Source: Pelosinus fermentans DSM 17108 (GTDB lineage Bacteria; Bacillota; Negativicutes; DSM-13327). From it: a stretch of DNA of 64,000 nt. Below, piece after piece: positions 8,208 to 16,862 of this stretch. The position numbers and the translations under genes were made by a program. Position 1 is the first letter of the stretch. Each line of letters starts with the position of its first letter. Below the pieces are notes generated by a model. That model ran no database searches and was not told the origin of the DNA. It saw only the letters and a list, made by a program, of their open reading frames with translations. The stretch is taken from the NCBI RefSeq assembly GCF_000271485.2, contig NZ_AKVN02000001.1:4055501-4119500 (forward strand). Direction: 5' to 3'.

Positions 8208-10826
8208 ATGACACCGTATGTACTTTTTTTTGAACAAATCGATCATTTAAGTCTGCCTTATGTTGGCGGTAAAGGAGCGAACCTGGGGGAACTGACCAAA
8301 GCAGGTTTTCCCGTACCCGATGGATTTTGCGTAACGACTTACGCTTATCGAGATTTTATCGCAACAAGTCCGAAAATGGATACGTTGTTTGCTGCGCTGA
8401 AGGCTATCGACCCCACCGACTTAAACCTCATTAGGGAATTGGGAGAACAAATTCGGACACATTTACAGCAGTTGGCGATACCCACGCAAATTAGGGACGA
8501 AATCATACAGGCCTGGACGAAGCAGGGAGCGAATCATGCGTATGCAGTTCGTTCCAGTGCAACGGCCGAGGATTTACCCAATGCGTCCTTTGCTGGTCAG
8601 CAGGATACGTATTTAAACATCAAAGGTCAGGATGAACTTTTGCAGCATGTCCGTAAAGGCTGGGCTTCTTTATTCACAGATCGGGCCATTGCCTATCGAG
8701 CCAAGAACGCTTTCGATCACTCTGAAGTCTATTTATCAATCGTTGTGCAGCAAATGGTCATGCCTGATATTTCAGGAATATTGTTCACTGCCGATCCTGT
8801 TAATGGAAATCGTAGTGTTGTTTCCATTGATGCGAGCTTTGGCTTAGGGGAAGCTCTTGTTTCCGGTTTAGTGTCGGCTGATTTATACAAAGTAAAAAAT
8901 GATCGTATCATTTACAAGAAGATATCACAAAAGAAAGTAGCCATTTATTCTTTACCCGAAGGTGGTACAATTACCCAAGAGCTGCCAGAGGCACAGCAAG
9001 GGCAGCAAGCTCTGACCGATCAGCAAATTATCGATCTTGCTGCATTAGGAAAACAAATTCAGCAGCACTACGGTACACCCCAGGACATTGAATTTTGTAT
9101 GGTAAAAGAGAATTTCTTTATCGTCCAGAGCCGCCCCATTACTACGTTATATCCTTTGCCGGAAATTCCCGAACAACCGCTGCGGGTGCTGCTGTCCTTT
9201 GGTCATATTCAAATGATGCCGAATGCGATAAAGCCATTAGGCAGATCCGTATTACGCACGGCATTTCCCCCACAGGTATTTGTCGAGGCGGGCAGCAGAA
9301 TCTATATTGATCTTACGGATTTTCTGCTGTCTAAAATAGTGCGCATCTTCTTTCCAAAATTATTAAAATTAGCAGACGAGGCTATGAGCCGTTCCCTGCA
9401 TTCTGTCGTCAAACGACCAGGAATTTTCGCAGGAAACCTTCACTCAAATACTCCAGGTACTGCGTGCAAAATAGCAGCTCCCATTCTAAAAAAGGCCTGG
9501 AAGATTCTGCGTACTGGTGATCCCCGTCTGGCTAAACCTAGAATTGAAACCTTCATGCAGGAAAAAATGCAGCAAACTAGGCAAGCGCTCAGCAGCGTGC
9601 AAGGTGCCGAACGGCTAAAAGTCGTTCAACAGCAACTAGACGGTATGCTAATGGACATTATCCAGGAGATTATCCCCTATGTTGTACCTGGTGTGCTTGC
9701 CAATAAGCTGCTGGAAAAGCTGCTTATCCGCTGGATGGGAGATGCTGCAGAGCTGCATACGTTAAATAAATCCCTTCCCGGCAATGTTACTACCGAGCTG
9801 GGCCTGCAGCTTGGTGATTTGGCAGATCTACTGCGAAAACTTCCCGAGGTAGCAGAGTATTTAAAAACGGCTGATGATCAAACATTCTATACCGGACTTG
9901 CTCAAGTTGCTGGAGGTAATACCTTTAGACACGCCTTTGAAAAATTTATTGATCAATACGGCATGAGATGCCCAGGTGAAATTGATCTGACAAATCCCCG
10001 CTGGCGTGAAAGGCCAACGCAGTTACTGTCTGCCATATTCAGCCATATGCGAAGTGTAAAGCCAGGTGAACACCGCCAGCGGTTTGCCGAAGGAAAAAAG
10101 GAAGCGGATGAAGCCATCCTGCGTATTCTAAGCCATGTGAAAGACAATCGTTTCAATTTAAAACTGGCAACTCGGTTAATTGCTGTATTTCGCTATATGG
10201 GTGGACTTCGGGAACATCACAAATATTTAATGAGCGTAATTTTAGACGAATGCCAAAAAGTAATTATGGCCGAAGTCAATGAACTTGTTACAATGGGGAG
10301 ACTGGAGCAGGCTCAAGACGCCTATTTCCTAAGTTTAGAAGAACTGATACAAATGAGCCAGGACGATTTTAGCGGTAATGCAGCTGATTTGATTGCAAAA
10401 CGTAAAGAACAGTATCAATGGCATCAAAATTTAAAACCGCCCCGCATAATGACCAGTGAAGGTGAAATAATCATTGTTCCTCCTGACAGAAAGAATGTTC
10501 CTGAGGGTACGCTGATTGGCAGTCCTGTTTCCGCTGGTACTGCTGAAGGCATCGCTCGGATTATACTAAGGCCGGAAAATGCTGTGCTGCATGAAGGAGA
10601 GATTCTGGTTTCGCCCCAAACAGATCCGGGCTGGACCCCCTTATTCCAATCGGCTAAAGCCATCGTCACTGAGGTTGGAGGATTAATGACCCACGGTGCT
10701 GTTGTCGCCCGGGAATATGGTATTCCGGCAGTAGTAGGAGTTGATGATGCCACAACGCTCATTAAAGATGGCGAAACGATACGGGTGGATGGAGATCAGG
10801 GCTTTGTGGAGATTCTGAAGCAATAG
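8208..10826 (+). CDS. rifampin phosphotransferase-like dikinase (PEP-synthase family)
   Basis: ATG 8208 lies eight bases after AAGGAG. The 872 residues run: N-terminal ATP-grasp domain (YVGGKGANLGEL; AVRSSATAEDLPNASFAGQQDT), a long central domain, and a C-terminal swivelling phosphohistidine domain with TEVGGLMTHGAVVAREYGIPAVVGV, where His in MTHGA is the predicted phosphocarrier. The His domain is at the very end and there is no PEP/pyruvate TIM barrel after it. This is the layout of rifampin phosphotransferase (about 870 residues), not of true PEP synthase, although such proteins are often named pps. RPH inactivates rifamycins using ATP. Activity on rifampin is inferred from architecture only. 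Confidence 0.82.
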   Translation: MTPYVLFFEQIDHLSLPYVGGKGANLGELTKAGFPVPDGFCVTTYAYRDFIATSPKMDTLFAALKAIDPTDLNLIRELGEQIRTHLQQLAIPTQIRDEIIQAWTKQGANHAYAVRSSATAEDLPNASFAGQQDTYLNIKGQDELLQHVRKGWASLFTDRAIAYRAKNAFDHSEVYLSIVVQQMVMPDISGILFTADPVNGNRSVVSIDASFGLGEALVSGLVSADLYKVKNDRIIYKKISQKKVAIYSLPEGGTITQELPEAQQGQQALTDQQIIDLAALGKQIQQHYGTPQDIEFCMVKENFFIVQSRPITTLYPLPEIPEQPLRVLLSFGHIQMMPNAIKPLGRSVLRTAFPPQVFVEAGSRIYIDLTDFLLSKIVRIFFPKLLKLADEAMSRSLHSVVKRPGIFAGNLHSNTPGTACKIAAPILKKAWKILRTGDPRLAKPRIETFMQEKMQQTRQALSSVQGAERLKVVQQQLDGMLMDIIQEIIPYVVPGVLANKLLEKLLIRWMGDAAELHTLNKSLPGNVTTELGLQLGDLADLLRKLPEVAEYLKTADDQTFYTGLAQVAGGNTFRHAFEKFIDQYGMRCPGEIDLTNPRWRERPTQLLSAIFSHMRSVKPGEHRQRFAEGKKEADEAILRILSHVKDNRFNLKLATRLIAVFRYMGGLREHHKYLMSVILDECQKVIMAEVNELVTMGRLEQAQDAYFLSLEELIQMSQDDFSGNAADLIAKRKEQYQWHQNLKPPRIMTSEGEIIIVPPDRKNVPEGTLIGSPVSAGTAEGIARIILRPENAVLHEGEILVSPQTDPGWTPLFQSAKAIVTEVGGLMTHGAVVAREYGIPAVVGVDDATTLIKDGETIRVDGDQGFVEILKQ

Positions 10827-10827
10827 A

Positions 10828-10866
10828 ATAGACATGCAATCGCTTAGGATTGCATGTCTATTTTTT
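10828..10866 (+). terminator. intrinsic terminator of the dikinase gene
   Basis: Perfect 14-base arms (10828-10841 and 10848-10861) around GCTTAG, followed by six Ts, starting directly after the stop codon. Confidence 0.92.
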
Positions 10867-10972
10867 AGCGGTTATTTATCTTGTTGTAAATTATTACTTC
10901 AAATACGATTAAAAACTTTTTACGTATTTATTTCACAGGTTCCTTACATACCTTAGCTGTTACTCATTACAG

Positions 10973-11314
10973 CTATTGCGGCAAGTTATTGTAATCAATC
11001 GTTGTACCAATACCAAAATGAACATAAATTTCTGGATATCCTGTCAAGGGCATCCAATAACCAATAATTTCTTTTTCACCTGATTTGTTTTTGGAGTACG
11101 TAGTCTTCTGTGTTGCTAGTGCCTTGTTGGCCAGACAACCTCTATGCTGCTCAGGAGAACCGTTGTCTGAACATTTAGCACCTGCTACGCCGCCAAGATT
11201 ACGACAGGCTTCATTCACCGCCAGTATTTCCCTGCTTTTATGCACCAGCATAACCGGCTCAGGAAAGTTCCCCCACATAAGATCAAATGCCTCCACTACC
11301 TTAGAATCAACCAT
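10973..11314 (-). CDS. small PAS-domain-like protein with conserved cysteines
   Basis: 113 residues with a PAS-like opening (FPEPVMLVHKSREILAVNEACRNLGG) and the usual PAS end (IGYWMPLTGYPEIYVHFGIGTTID). A middle insert carries Cys in AKCSDNG and QHRGCLAN, with a third Cys in EACRN. No output domain is attached, so it may be a stand-alone redox or ligand sensor. Ribosome site AGGGGG precedes the ATG. It is a monocistron between a + strand enzyme and a divergent unknown gene. Partner and ligand are unknown. Confidence 0.6.
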   Translation of the reverse strand: MVDSKVVEAFDLMWGNFPEPVMLVHKSREILAVNEACRNLGGVAGAKCSDNGSPEQHRGCLANKALATQKTTYSKNKSGEKEIIGYWMPLTGYPEIYVHFGIGTTIDYNNLPQ

Positions 11315-11449
11315 ATTATAAAATCCCCCTTTTTTCTGCTACTACTCTTATGACGAAACTATCTTTCATTTATTGCATCATTTTTTAAAATCACTTTTAA
11401 AACCTTCAGTTACTTGCAATGCTAATCCATAAGGGCATCAGAAAAGGAC

Positions 11450-11463
11450 AGTATTAATACTGC
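11450..11463. promoter_or_regulatory. palindrome upstream of the DUF3846-like gene
   Basis: CAGTATTAATACTG is a perfect 14-base palindrome about 120 bases before the ATG at 11581. It could be an operator; no regulator is identified. Confidence 0.3.
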
Positions 11464-11580
11464 CTCTAAGAATAAACTTTATACTGCTTGACGAGTGAAG
11501 TAAAATTATCTACAATTATAATCATTTGAAGAACTGCCTTTTGCAAGTAAATAAAACCAAAATGATATGAGGAGCAAACA

Positions 11581-12183
11581 ATGACAACATTAAATGCAAT
11601 CATTATGGAAGTAGGTAAAGATCCTGCTGTCTACAAACTATCAACGGCGATTGATAAACAACTTGAAGAAATGTCTATTGTATTAGGTGGAAATTTCATT
11701 AGTTCTCGCTTGTTCGAAGTCGGTGAAGGCCTATCCTTACACATTTTTATCAACGATATGGCAGTTCCTCTACAACTGACTGCAAATCGTCGTTTCCCTG
11801 AACCTGACCAAGATCAAATTATCTTTGGTAATGCTCTTTTTCTCATCATTGATGATGTCAACGGCGATGAAGAAGGTGCATTAGATATTCCCGATCAATA
11901 TTGTGAGATTTTCATCCGTAAACTCAAAGAGAGTTTTGCGCCTTGCAGTGGTGACGAAAAACCAAATCTGGATGAAGAAATCTTTGTCGAAAACCCAGGC
12001 ACAAACGAAGAACGACGGTTTAAGTGGGAAGAAGTACAGGCACCTGGCGAAGAAAATGAGTTAAAATTTATTGGAAAAGGCTATGTTCGTATCGTTGATG
12101 ATGGTACCTGTGATATTCTAGAAATTCGCGGACGTTACTTCAAACAAAAATATCTCAAAGAAAACAATAAAAATTTACAATAG
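11581..12183 (+). CDS. unknown protein with DUF3846-like N-terminus
   Basis: 200 residues behind GAGGAG. The first 110 (MTTLNAIIMEVGKDPAVYKL, then LTANRRFPEPDQDQIIFGNALFLIIDD) resemble the DUF3846 fold seen in phage and plasmid proteins: an opening strand, a long helix with LGG, a 'NRR' turn and a 'GNALFLIIDD' strand. The last 80 residues are acidic and unlike anything I recognise. There is no signal peptide or membrane segment. It stands alone between a divergent PAS-like gene and a terminator. No function can be assigned; the DUF match is from memory of the pattern. Confidence 0.6.
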   Translation: MTTLNAIIMEVGKDPAVYKLSTAIDKQLEEMSIVLGGNFISSRLFEVGEGLSLHIFINDMAVPLQLTANRRFPEPDQDQIIFGNALFLIIDDVNGDEEGALDIPDQYCEIFIRKLKESFAPCSGDEKPNLDEEIFVENPGTNEERRFKWEEVQAPGEENELKFIGKGYVRIVDDGTCDILEIRGRYFKQKYLKENNKNLQ

Positions 12184-12191
12184 AATGTACA

Positions 12192-12240
12192 AAAGAACTT
12201 CTGCCAATCATAAATTTTTTGGCAGGAGTTCTTTCATTTT
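12192..12240. terminator. bidirectional terminator between convergent genes
   Basis: 16-base arms (12192-12207 and 12219-12234) with one T-G wobble, followed by TCATTTTT on +; A-rich sequence on the left gives Ts for the minus strand. Confidence 0.8.
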
Positions 12241-12264
12241 TAGAAACATCCCTTGTCCCATTTC

Positions 12265-12417
12265 TTAATGTAAATCTTTTTTCAGCAGTCCCTGAATTGC
12301 TTTTGCCAATTCCTGCACCACTTCCGGCGGCGGCTGTTCTTTGGAGTACTTCTTACCATCTACAATCCAGCCATCTTTTGTCGCATGGAATTCTTGTTTT
12401 TTCTTATCCGCTGCCAT
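12265..12417 (-). CDS. small conserved-looking protein, unknown
   Basis: The start is ATG 12417, behind GGAAGGAGGAG, giving 50 residues (MAADKKKQEFHATKDGWIVDGKKYSKEQ...AIQGLLKKDLH). It is soluble and highly charged, with a central GWIVDGKKYSKE turn and a C-terminal amphipathic helix. The strong ribosome site and the shared terminator suggest it is real. Function unknown. Confidence 0.6.
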   Translation of the reverse strand: MAADKKKQEFHATKDGWIVDGKKYSKEQPPPEVVQELAKAIQGLLKKDLH

Positions 12418-12544
12418 AATAACACTCCTCCTTCCACGAATACACACAGTCACAAGGTGACTATTCTACCGTCACCTCCCTCTCGAAGGGAGGTTTAATC
12501 GGCCTTCACTACAAAAAATCAGTGCCTCCTTTAATTCTGCAAAA

Positions 12545-12580
12545 ACAGAGAGATCAGCGGTTTATGACCGTTGACCTCTT
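12545..12580 (-). terminator. terminator of the OmpH/Skp gene
   Basis: On the minus strand AGAGGTCA-CGGT pairs with ACCG-TGA-CTCT (12549-12579, internal mismatches) and is followed by CTGTTTTTGC, about 20 bases after the stop of the gene. Confidence 0.6.
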
Positions 12581-12600
12581 GATTCGTTGGATAACGCTTT

Positions 12601-13053
12601 TTATTTTGCCACGATCTTTTTCATTACATCATCTGTTATATCCTGTTCGCCATAAACTGCAGCTCCTGTGTCTACGACAATAGTTAAACCTTTCGACTTC
12701 GCCACGGCCTTAACAGCATCGTTTACTTTATTTTGAATAGCTTCTAAAAGATTCTGCTGCTTAATTTGAAGTCCTCGTTGTAGCTGCTCATAATATGATT
12801 GTTTTTCTTGATCGTTCATATTAACTGATTTTGTGTCAAAGTTGGTTTTTGCTTGCTCAGCAGCATCGTTCATCGCTGTTTGGGCTTTTGCTGAATCGGG
12901 ATGCTGTTCAACTAGAAGTTGATAGTTTACTATTCCAACTGGAGATGCAGCAGCATAAGCAGTGCTGGTATTAGTAGTAATGGTGATTATACTGAAGAGT
13001 ACAAAGGCTGCTAGAAAAATATTCATAAGTTGCTTGCTGTTCATTTTTATCAT
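12601..13053 (-). CDS. OmpH/Skp-family periplasmic chaperone
   Basis: ATG 13053 has AAAGAGGA at seven bases. A signal peptide (charged MIKMNSKQ, hydrophobic LMNIFLAAFVLFSIITITT, cleavage near AYAAA) leads into the Skp pattern: VGIVNYQLLVEQHPDSAKAQ, a long polar helical hairpin, then AVAKSKGLTIVVDTGAAVYGEQDITDDVMKKI. Skp proteins hold outer-membrane proteins in the periplasm, so the gene is evidence for a diderm envelope. It is downstream of the ZorAB-like genes on the same strand, separated by a large inverted repeat, so it is probably a separate unit. Confidence 0.9.
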   Translation of the reverse strand: MIKMNSKQLMNIFLAAFVLFSIITITTNTSTAYAAASPVGIVNYQLLVEQHPDSAKAQTAMNDAAEQAKTNFDTKSVNMNDQEKQSYYEQLQRGLQIKQQNLLEAIQNKVNDAVKAVAKSKGLTIVVDTGAAVYGEQDITDDVMKKIVAK

Positions 13054-13221
13054 CCAATATTCCTCTTTTCTCATTTGATTTTGAAGGGCAATTATACATT
13101 AAAATTATCCTATTTAATCATAATATAAAACTCCAAAAGAAGCATCTATCTAAAGATATAGATTTGTCGATATTTTCATATATTTATCTTTTCCAGTACC
13201 ATTCTATTAAACGCTCATTAG

Positions 13222-13289
13222 ATAAAGCTGCCTAGATATGACCCCAGCATTTAGAGAAGTGCTGGGGGCGTATCTAGGCAGCCTTATCC
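13222..13289. repeat. long inverted repeat between ZorB-like and OmpH genes
   Basis: 29-base arms (13222-13250 and 13261-13289) with three mismatches around a 10-base loop. Neither side has a good T-tract, so it is not a standard terminator. It could still stop or stabilise the ZorAB-like transcript, or be a MITE/REP-like element. Confidence 0.65.
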
Positions 13290-13351
13290 AATAAGTTTAA
13301 CTTTCAATACTAGCGCTCACGAATGATTGCTATTGCCACTTTCCATCTAAG

Positions 13352-13936
13352 CTACTCGGCCCATAACATACGAACTTCAACCCGCCGATTTTCACTGGCC
13401 ATTTTGTCCACATTATTTTTCAATCGGGTTTCTCCATAGCCAGCAATGCCAATTCGATTTACATATCCCTCTCCCATGGATTGAAGCAAATATCCCCGTA
13501 CATTTGAGGCTCTTAATGCTGAAAGTTGTATATTATTCTCAAAATAACCACCTTTATTAACCGTTGCGGTAACAACAGTAGGATCAGTATGACCTTCAAT
13601 AAGAATTTGCATTTGAGGATTCTTATCCATATTCGCGACTAATACACTAGCAACTTCTTTAATGGCAGGAATCGATTTGTCATTTAGCAGCGCACTCCCT
13701 TTATCAAAGGTAATATCCGTAAATTCCAACATTCCACTTTCCATATCCAATTTTACTAACCCATTAACTTCATAATCATGGAGTGCACTTTGTAATTGGA
13801 CAATGGCTTCTCTCTTTTGAGCTTCTTGGGTAAAACGCGGTACAATAACCGCCATAACAAATAGTAAGAGCAATACCAATACAACACTTGATAATAAATC
13901 AGCGATGGGTATCCAGGGATTTTTTTCAACTCTCAT
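13352..13936 (-). CDS. OmpA/MotB-domain protein, ZorB-like
   Basis: 194 residues. A single membrane segment (IPIADLLSSVVLVLLLLFVMAVIV) contains Asp13 at the position of the proton-carrying Asp of MotB/ZorB. After a linker, an OmpA peptidoglycan-binding domain follows with FDKGSALLNDKSIPAI, ILIEGHTDPT and NRRVEVRM. The ATG lies inside the end of the ZorA-like gene (11-base overlap), which points to coupled translation and a 1:1 channel complex. The family includes MotB, TolR-like and ZorB proteins; the pairing with a long-tailed MotA-like protein favours ZorB. Confidence 0.82.
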   Translation of the reverse strand: MRVEKNPWIPIADLLSSVVLVLLLLFVMAVIVPRFTQEAQKREAIVQLQSALHDYEVNGLVKLDMESGMLEFTDITFDKGSALLNDKSIPAIKEVASVLVANMDKNPQMQILIEGHTDPTVVTATVNKGGYFENNIQLSALRASNVRGYLLQSMGEGYVNRIGIAGYGETRLKNNVDKMASENRRVEVRMLWAE

Positions 13937-15542
13937 CTTTTATTACCACAAAATCAGCTTTTTTATTGCTTGCTGTATCTAGCCGATTTTCCTCAATAGA
14001 GATCAAATTATTAGACCACCGTAACTTGGGACTTGTTTCTAAGCTATGGCTTCCACTAACATGTATGACCGGTAATTTTGGCTCTATTATCGCTAATTTT
14101 TCCAAAGCAGCCGCGATACCTTTTATTTCCCTTTCTAATTTACCAATTGTCTCATATACTGCGTGATTAGTACTACTAAAATGGTTCGTATAGTCATCTA
14201 ATTTTGTTAATTGCCGACCTACACTAAGAAAAGAATGATTAATGTTTTGATCTAGCCCATCTATCGCCCCAGTAAACTTATCGATACCAGTACTTGCGCC
14301 ATCCAGGCATCTTCTAATATCCTCATTTACTTTCCCCAATGCAACCTTGATATCGCTTCCCGTCTCAGCTTGCATCTTATTTAAGCTTTCTACCGTACTA
14401 TTTATCGTATGATTTAAATTGGAGTCCACATGATCCAGCATTCTATTGATTTGAATCGTATTTCCTTGCAATGCGTCTTTAATGATGCGGATACTGTCTT
14501 GTTGCACCTCCATGGATTGTTCATTGACGATGGTTGTTTGGTTTGCGATTTTAACCATGCCAGATAACATTTGATTATTCATTTTATTTATGTTTTCCAC
14601 AAGAATGTTTCTTGTTTCTACCATTAGATTGTCTACCTGCTTATACATTGCTGCCAACTGATTTTCAGTGGCGCTTTCCATATGGTTCAATCGAATCTGC
14701 AACATTTTTCCAGCCTGCTGGTGTGTAGTGAGAGTTGCTTCATTTATTACATTAATCTTTTCTAATTGCTCTTTGAAAACACTCTCAAGGCGTTCCTCAA
14801 TGATATTCAAGCTTTCTGCTGTCGTCAGGTTAAAGGTATTCACAACATGCTTAAGCGAATCTGTTGTTTGAATAAAACCAATCGCACTCTTGGCAAAACT
14901 ACTTGAGCTTTGTTCTAATGATCCAACCGAATGATTAAAATGCTGTATTTCTTTTAATTGTGCCTCTAACAGTAAACTTTGCTTTTCCAATAAATCTTCA
15001 ATTCCTGTCTTTTTATTAGCATATAACGTTTCCAATGCTCTTTGCTGATACTCTTGTTTCAATGTCACAAAATAATCGATAGCAAATTTCTGAAATAGAA
15101 TGGATAATGTCAAACCCCAAACAGATGTCTGAAACTTAAAGGCGATAATCGCCAAAACGCTATTCAATTTTAATAATTCCACTGTCCCCACACTGCTTAA
15201 TATCTCAGATGCTTGTTTTAATGCAATACCCAGCCCTAGAAATGTAGCCAGTATCCCAACACTAACCAAAATGTTAGGAATGGACGTTATTTTGTATTCA
15301 CTAGCCTCGAATTCCTGAAGCTTCATACGTAAAAACACATTCGGGTCTAATTTCTTTGACTGTTTATTATATTCCGTCTCAATAGTCTCTAGACGGACAA
15401 TAAATTCCTGCTTCAAAAAATTCAACTTCATAATCCCATAAATAAAGATCCCCAGTAACACCACTAAAAATAGTAAGGATACAATTGATTCTGGAACGAG
15501 TATAAATAGAACGATTTGTTTCAAAAATTCTCCTGATTGCAT
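13926..15542 (-). CDS. MotA/TolQ/ExbB-type channel protein with long coiled-coil tail, ZorA-like
   Basis: ATG 15542 follows GAGGGG by seven bases (538 residues). Three hydrophobic regions lie in the first 180 residues: a first helix (residues about 10-45), then NILVSVGILATFLGLGIAL and VLAIIAFKFQTSVWGLTLSILF, the MotA/TolQ/ExbB core. From about residue 190 to 500 there is a long, hydrophilic, heptad-rich helix with no enzyme domain. A MotA-like core plus a several-hundred-residue cytoplasmic tail is the ZorA layout from Zorya anti-phage systems. No ZorC, ZorD helicase or ZorE nuclease lies nearby. A TPR gene is upstream on the same strand. Confidence 0.78.
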   Translation of the reverse strand: MQSGEFLKQIVLFILVPESIVSLLFLVVLLGIFIYGIMKLNFLKQEFIVRLETIETEYNKQSKKLDPNVFLRMKLQEFEASEYKITSIPNILVSVGILATFLGLGIALKQASEILSSVGTVELLKLNSVLAIIAFKFQTSVWGLTLSILFQKFAIDYFVTLKQEYQQRALETLYANKKTGIEDLLEKQSLLLEAQLKEIQHFNHSVGSLEQSSSSFAKSAIGFIQTTDSLKHVVNTFNLTTAESLNIIEERLESVFKEQLEKINVINEATLTTHQQAGKMLQIRLNHMESATENQLAAMYKQVDNLMVETRNILVENINKMNNQMLSGMVKIANQTTIVNEQSMEVQQDSIRIIKDALQGNTIQINRMLDHVDSNLNHTINSTVESLNKMQAETGSDIKVALGKVNEDIRRCLDGASTGIDKFTGAIDGLDQNINHSFLSVGRQLTKLDDYTNHFSSTNHAVYETIGKLEREIKGIAAALEKLAIIEPKLPVIHVSGSHSLETSPKLRWSNNLISIEENRLDTASNKKADFVVIKDES

Positions 15543-15818
15543 GAAAACACCCCTCACTTAAAATAAATTTAAATCATCCTATCGGACTTAAAACCACTAT
15601 TGTAAATTTATTCTTATATTGAAGTATATTATAGATTGCAAATTTAATTCCAATTCATATTATGGTCAATTTTTTACAATAACCAATTGTTCATCCTTCA
15701 AATCTTCGTGTGTTGCAAAAAATAAAGCCATGATTATAATCATAGCTCAACTTCAAAATCTATTTATTTTCTTGCAATTTTTTTAAATGTTCATTGCGAC
15801 TTGGCGGGCTTGCAGTAT

Positions 15819-16418
15819 TTAAATCGTCCCACCAAGTTCTCTTATTTGTTGTGTAGCTTTTTCCCTATTAGGATCCGCAGCAGGTGCATAGCGTATAAAT
15901 AAATTATAGGCATCTAGCGCTTCAGAGTTACGTCCTAACATTCTGCAAATAGTGGCCTTGTTAAAATAAGTATCCGCATCTTGTGGGTTTAATTCAATTG
16001 CTTTAGTATAATCCATTATCGCTAATTCATATTCACCTTTGTTATCATAAATAACTCCGCGATTAGCATAAGAATCTGCACCTTGTGGATTTAATTCAAT
16101 GGCTTTAGTATAATCTACCATCGCTAAGTCGTATTCGCCTTTGCTATCATAAATGACCCCACGGTTAGTATAAGCATCCGCATCTAATGGATCTAACTCA
16201 ATCGCTTTGGTATAATCCATAATCGCTAAGTCGTATTCACCTTGGATGTCATAAATTACCCCGCGATTTGTGTAAGCATCTGGATCGTGAGGATTTAACT
16301 CAATCGCCTTAGTATACGCAAAAATGGCATTATCATAATCTTCTTTCATGTCATAATCGTACCCTTTATTAAACCACTGAATGGCTGTAAAAGAATGTTC
16401 ATTTTCATCCGCAAACAT
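15819..16418 (-). CDS. tetratricopeptide-repeat protein
   Basis: 199 residues behind AAGGAG at nine bases. Four near-identical 34-residue TPR units (AIxxYTKAIELNPxDADxYxNRGVIYDxxGEYDLA...) lie between residues about 20 and 155, plus a diverged fifth unit. There is no signal peptide or catalytic domain, so it is probably a cytosolic scaffold. The nucleotide repeats are so alike that unequal recombination could change the copy number. It is 276 bases upstream of the ZorA-like gene on the same strand; the gap (15543-15818) holds only a small palindrome (ATGATTATAATCAT, 15731-15744) and no clear terminator, so cotranscription is possible. Confidence 0.85.
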   Translation of the reverse strand: MFADENEHSFTAIQWFNKGYDYDMKEDYDNAIFAYTKAIELNPHDPDAYTNRGVIYDIQGEYDLAIMDYTKAIELDPLDADAYTNRGVIYDSKGEYDLAMVDYTKAIELNPQGADSYANRGVIYDNKGEYELAIMDYTKAIELNPQDADTYFNKATICRMLGRNSEALDAYNLFIRYAPAADPNREKATQQIRELGGTI

Positions 16419-16519
16419 ATCAACATACTCCTTTTTCTATAAATATGTATTTACCTAAAAGTATAACCATCTACACATTGATTGAACCAGCTTATATCGC
16501 TGATACAGGACAGTTGAAG

Positions 16520-16581
16520 GACAGTTGGGGACGTTCCCTTTGCCAACATAAAGTTGTCAAAAAAGGAGCGTCCCCACTGTC
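16520..16581. repeat. REP-like inverted repeat, family A
   Basis: GACAGTTGGGGACGTTCC (16520-16537) faces GGAGCGTCCCCACTGTC (16565-16581) across 27 bases. Related copies lie at 19242-19299 and, partly, 30310-30346. The short GGGGACG core in opposed pairs resembles REP/REPIN elements. Confidence 0.65.
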
Positions 16582-16585
16582 TTTC

Positions 16586-16633
16586 TTACTTCGCCAAATT
16601 CCTTGGTTTATCAACGTCACAACCACGAGTTAC
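16586..16633 (-). repeat. copy of the glmS 3' coding end
   Basis: On the minus strand this reads VTRGCDVDKPRNLAK then stop, identical to the C-terminal residues of the intact glmS in this window (which continues SVTVE). It begins at the stop codon of the small gene 16630-16776. It is one of five such fragments. Confidence 0.8.
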
Positions 16634-16776
16634 AGATGCAAAAAGCTTGACGCCACAGTTAGTGCAAGTACAGTGGCCAAGGAAATTAAAAATGGCTTCA
16701 TCGGTGAAGATAATACACTATTAAATTCCCTGTCTTCTTTGTGTTCATAGCAATATCCGCCGTAACAAGTTTTCAT
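16630..16776 (-). CDS. small Cys-containing membrane protein, probably iron-regulated
   Basis: 48 residues: a polar N-terminus with two Cys (MKTCYGGYCYEHKED), then one membrane helix (FLISLATVLALTVASSFLHL). AAGGA lies nine bases before the ATG. Two Fur-box-like sequences lie upstream (16795-16806 and 16863-16881), so it is probably induced by iron starvation. Small Cys-rich single-helix proteins accompany Feo iron transporters in some anaerobes, but no feo gene is in view and the topology differs. The stop codon lies in the glmS-tail repeat, so the last few residues could come from that junction. Function unknown. Confidence 0.6.
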   Translation of the reverse strand: MKTCYGGYCYEHKEDREFNSVLSSPMKPFLISLATVLALTVASSFLHL

Positions 16777-16794
16777 AATGATCAATCCTTTCTT

Positions 16795-16806
16795 ATAATC
16801 ATTATC
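16795..16806 (-). promoter_or_regulatory. second Fur-box-like site
   Basis: ATAATCATTATC equals the last 12 bases of the classic Fur consensus and lies between the upstream Fur box and the ribosome site of the 48-residue gene. Confidence 0.5.
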
Positions 16807-16862
16807 TCTTATCTAAAATCCCTTTTCAGAGATTAAATGTAGTTGTTTGATTACTTTTATTA

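Noticed and set aside
8208-10826. Naming the large dikinase phosphoenolpyruvate synthase
   Set aside because: The phosphohistidine domain is C-terminal and no PEP/pyruvate-binding barrel follows, so the RPH-type layout fits better.
16445-16750. 101-codon + strand frame
   Set aside because: It covers the REP-like repeat, the glmS-tail copy and the antisense of the 48-residue gene; no ribosome site.
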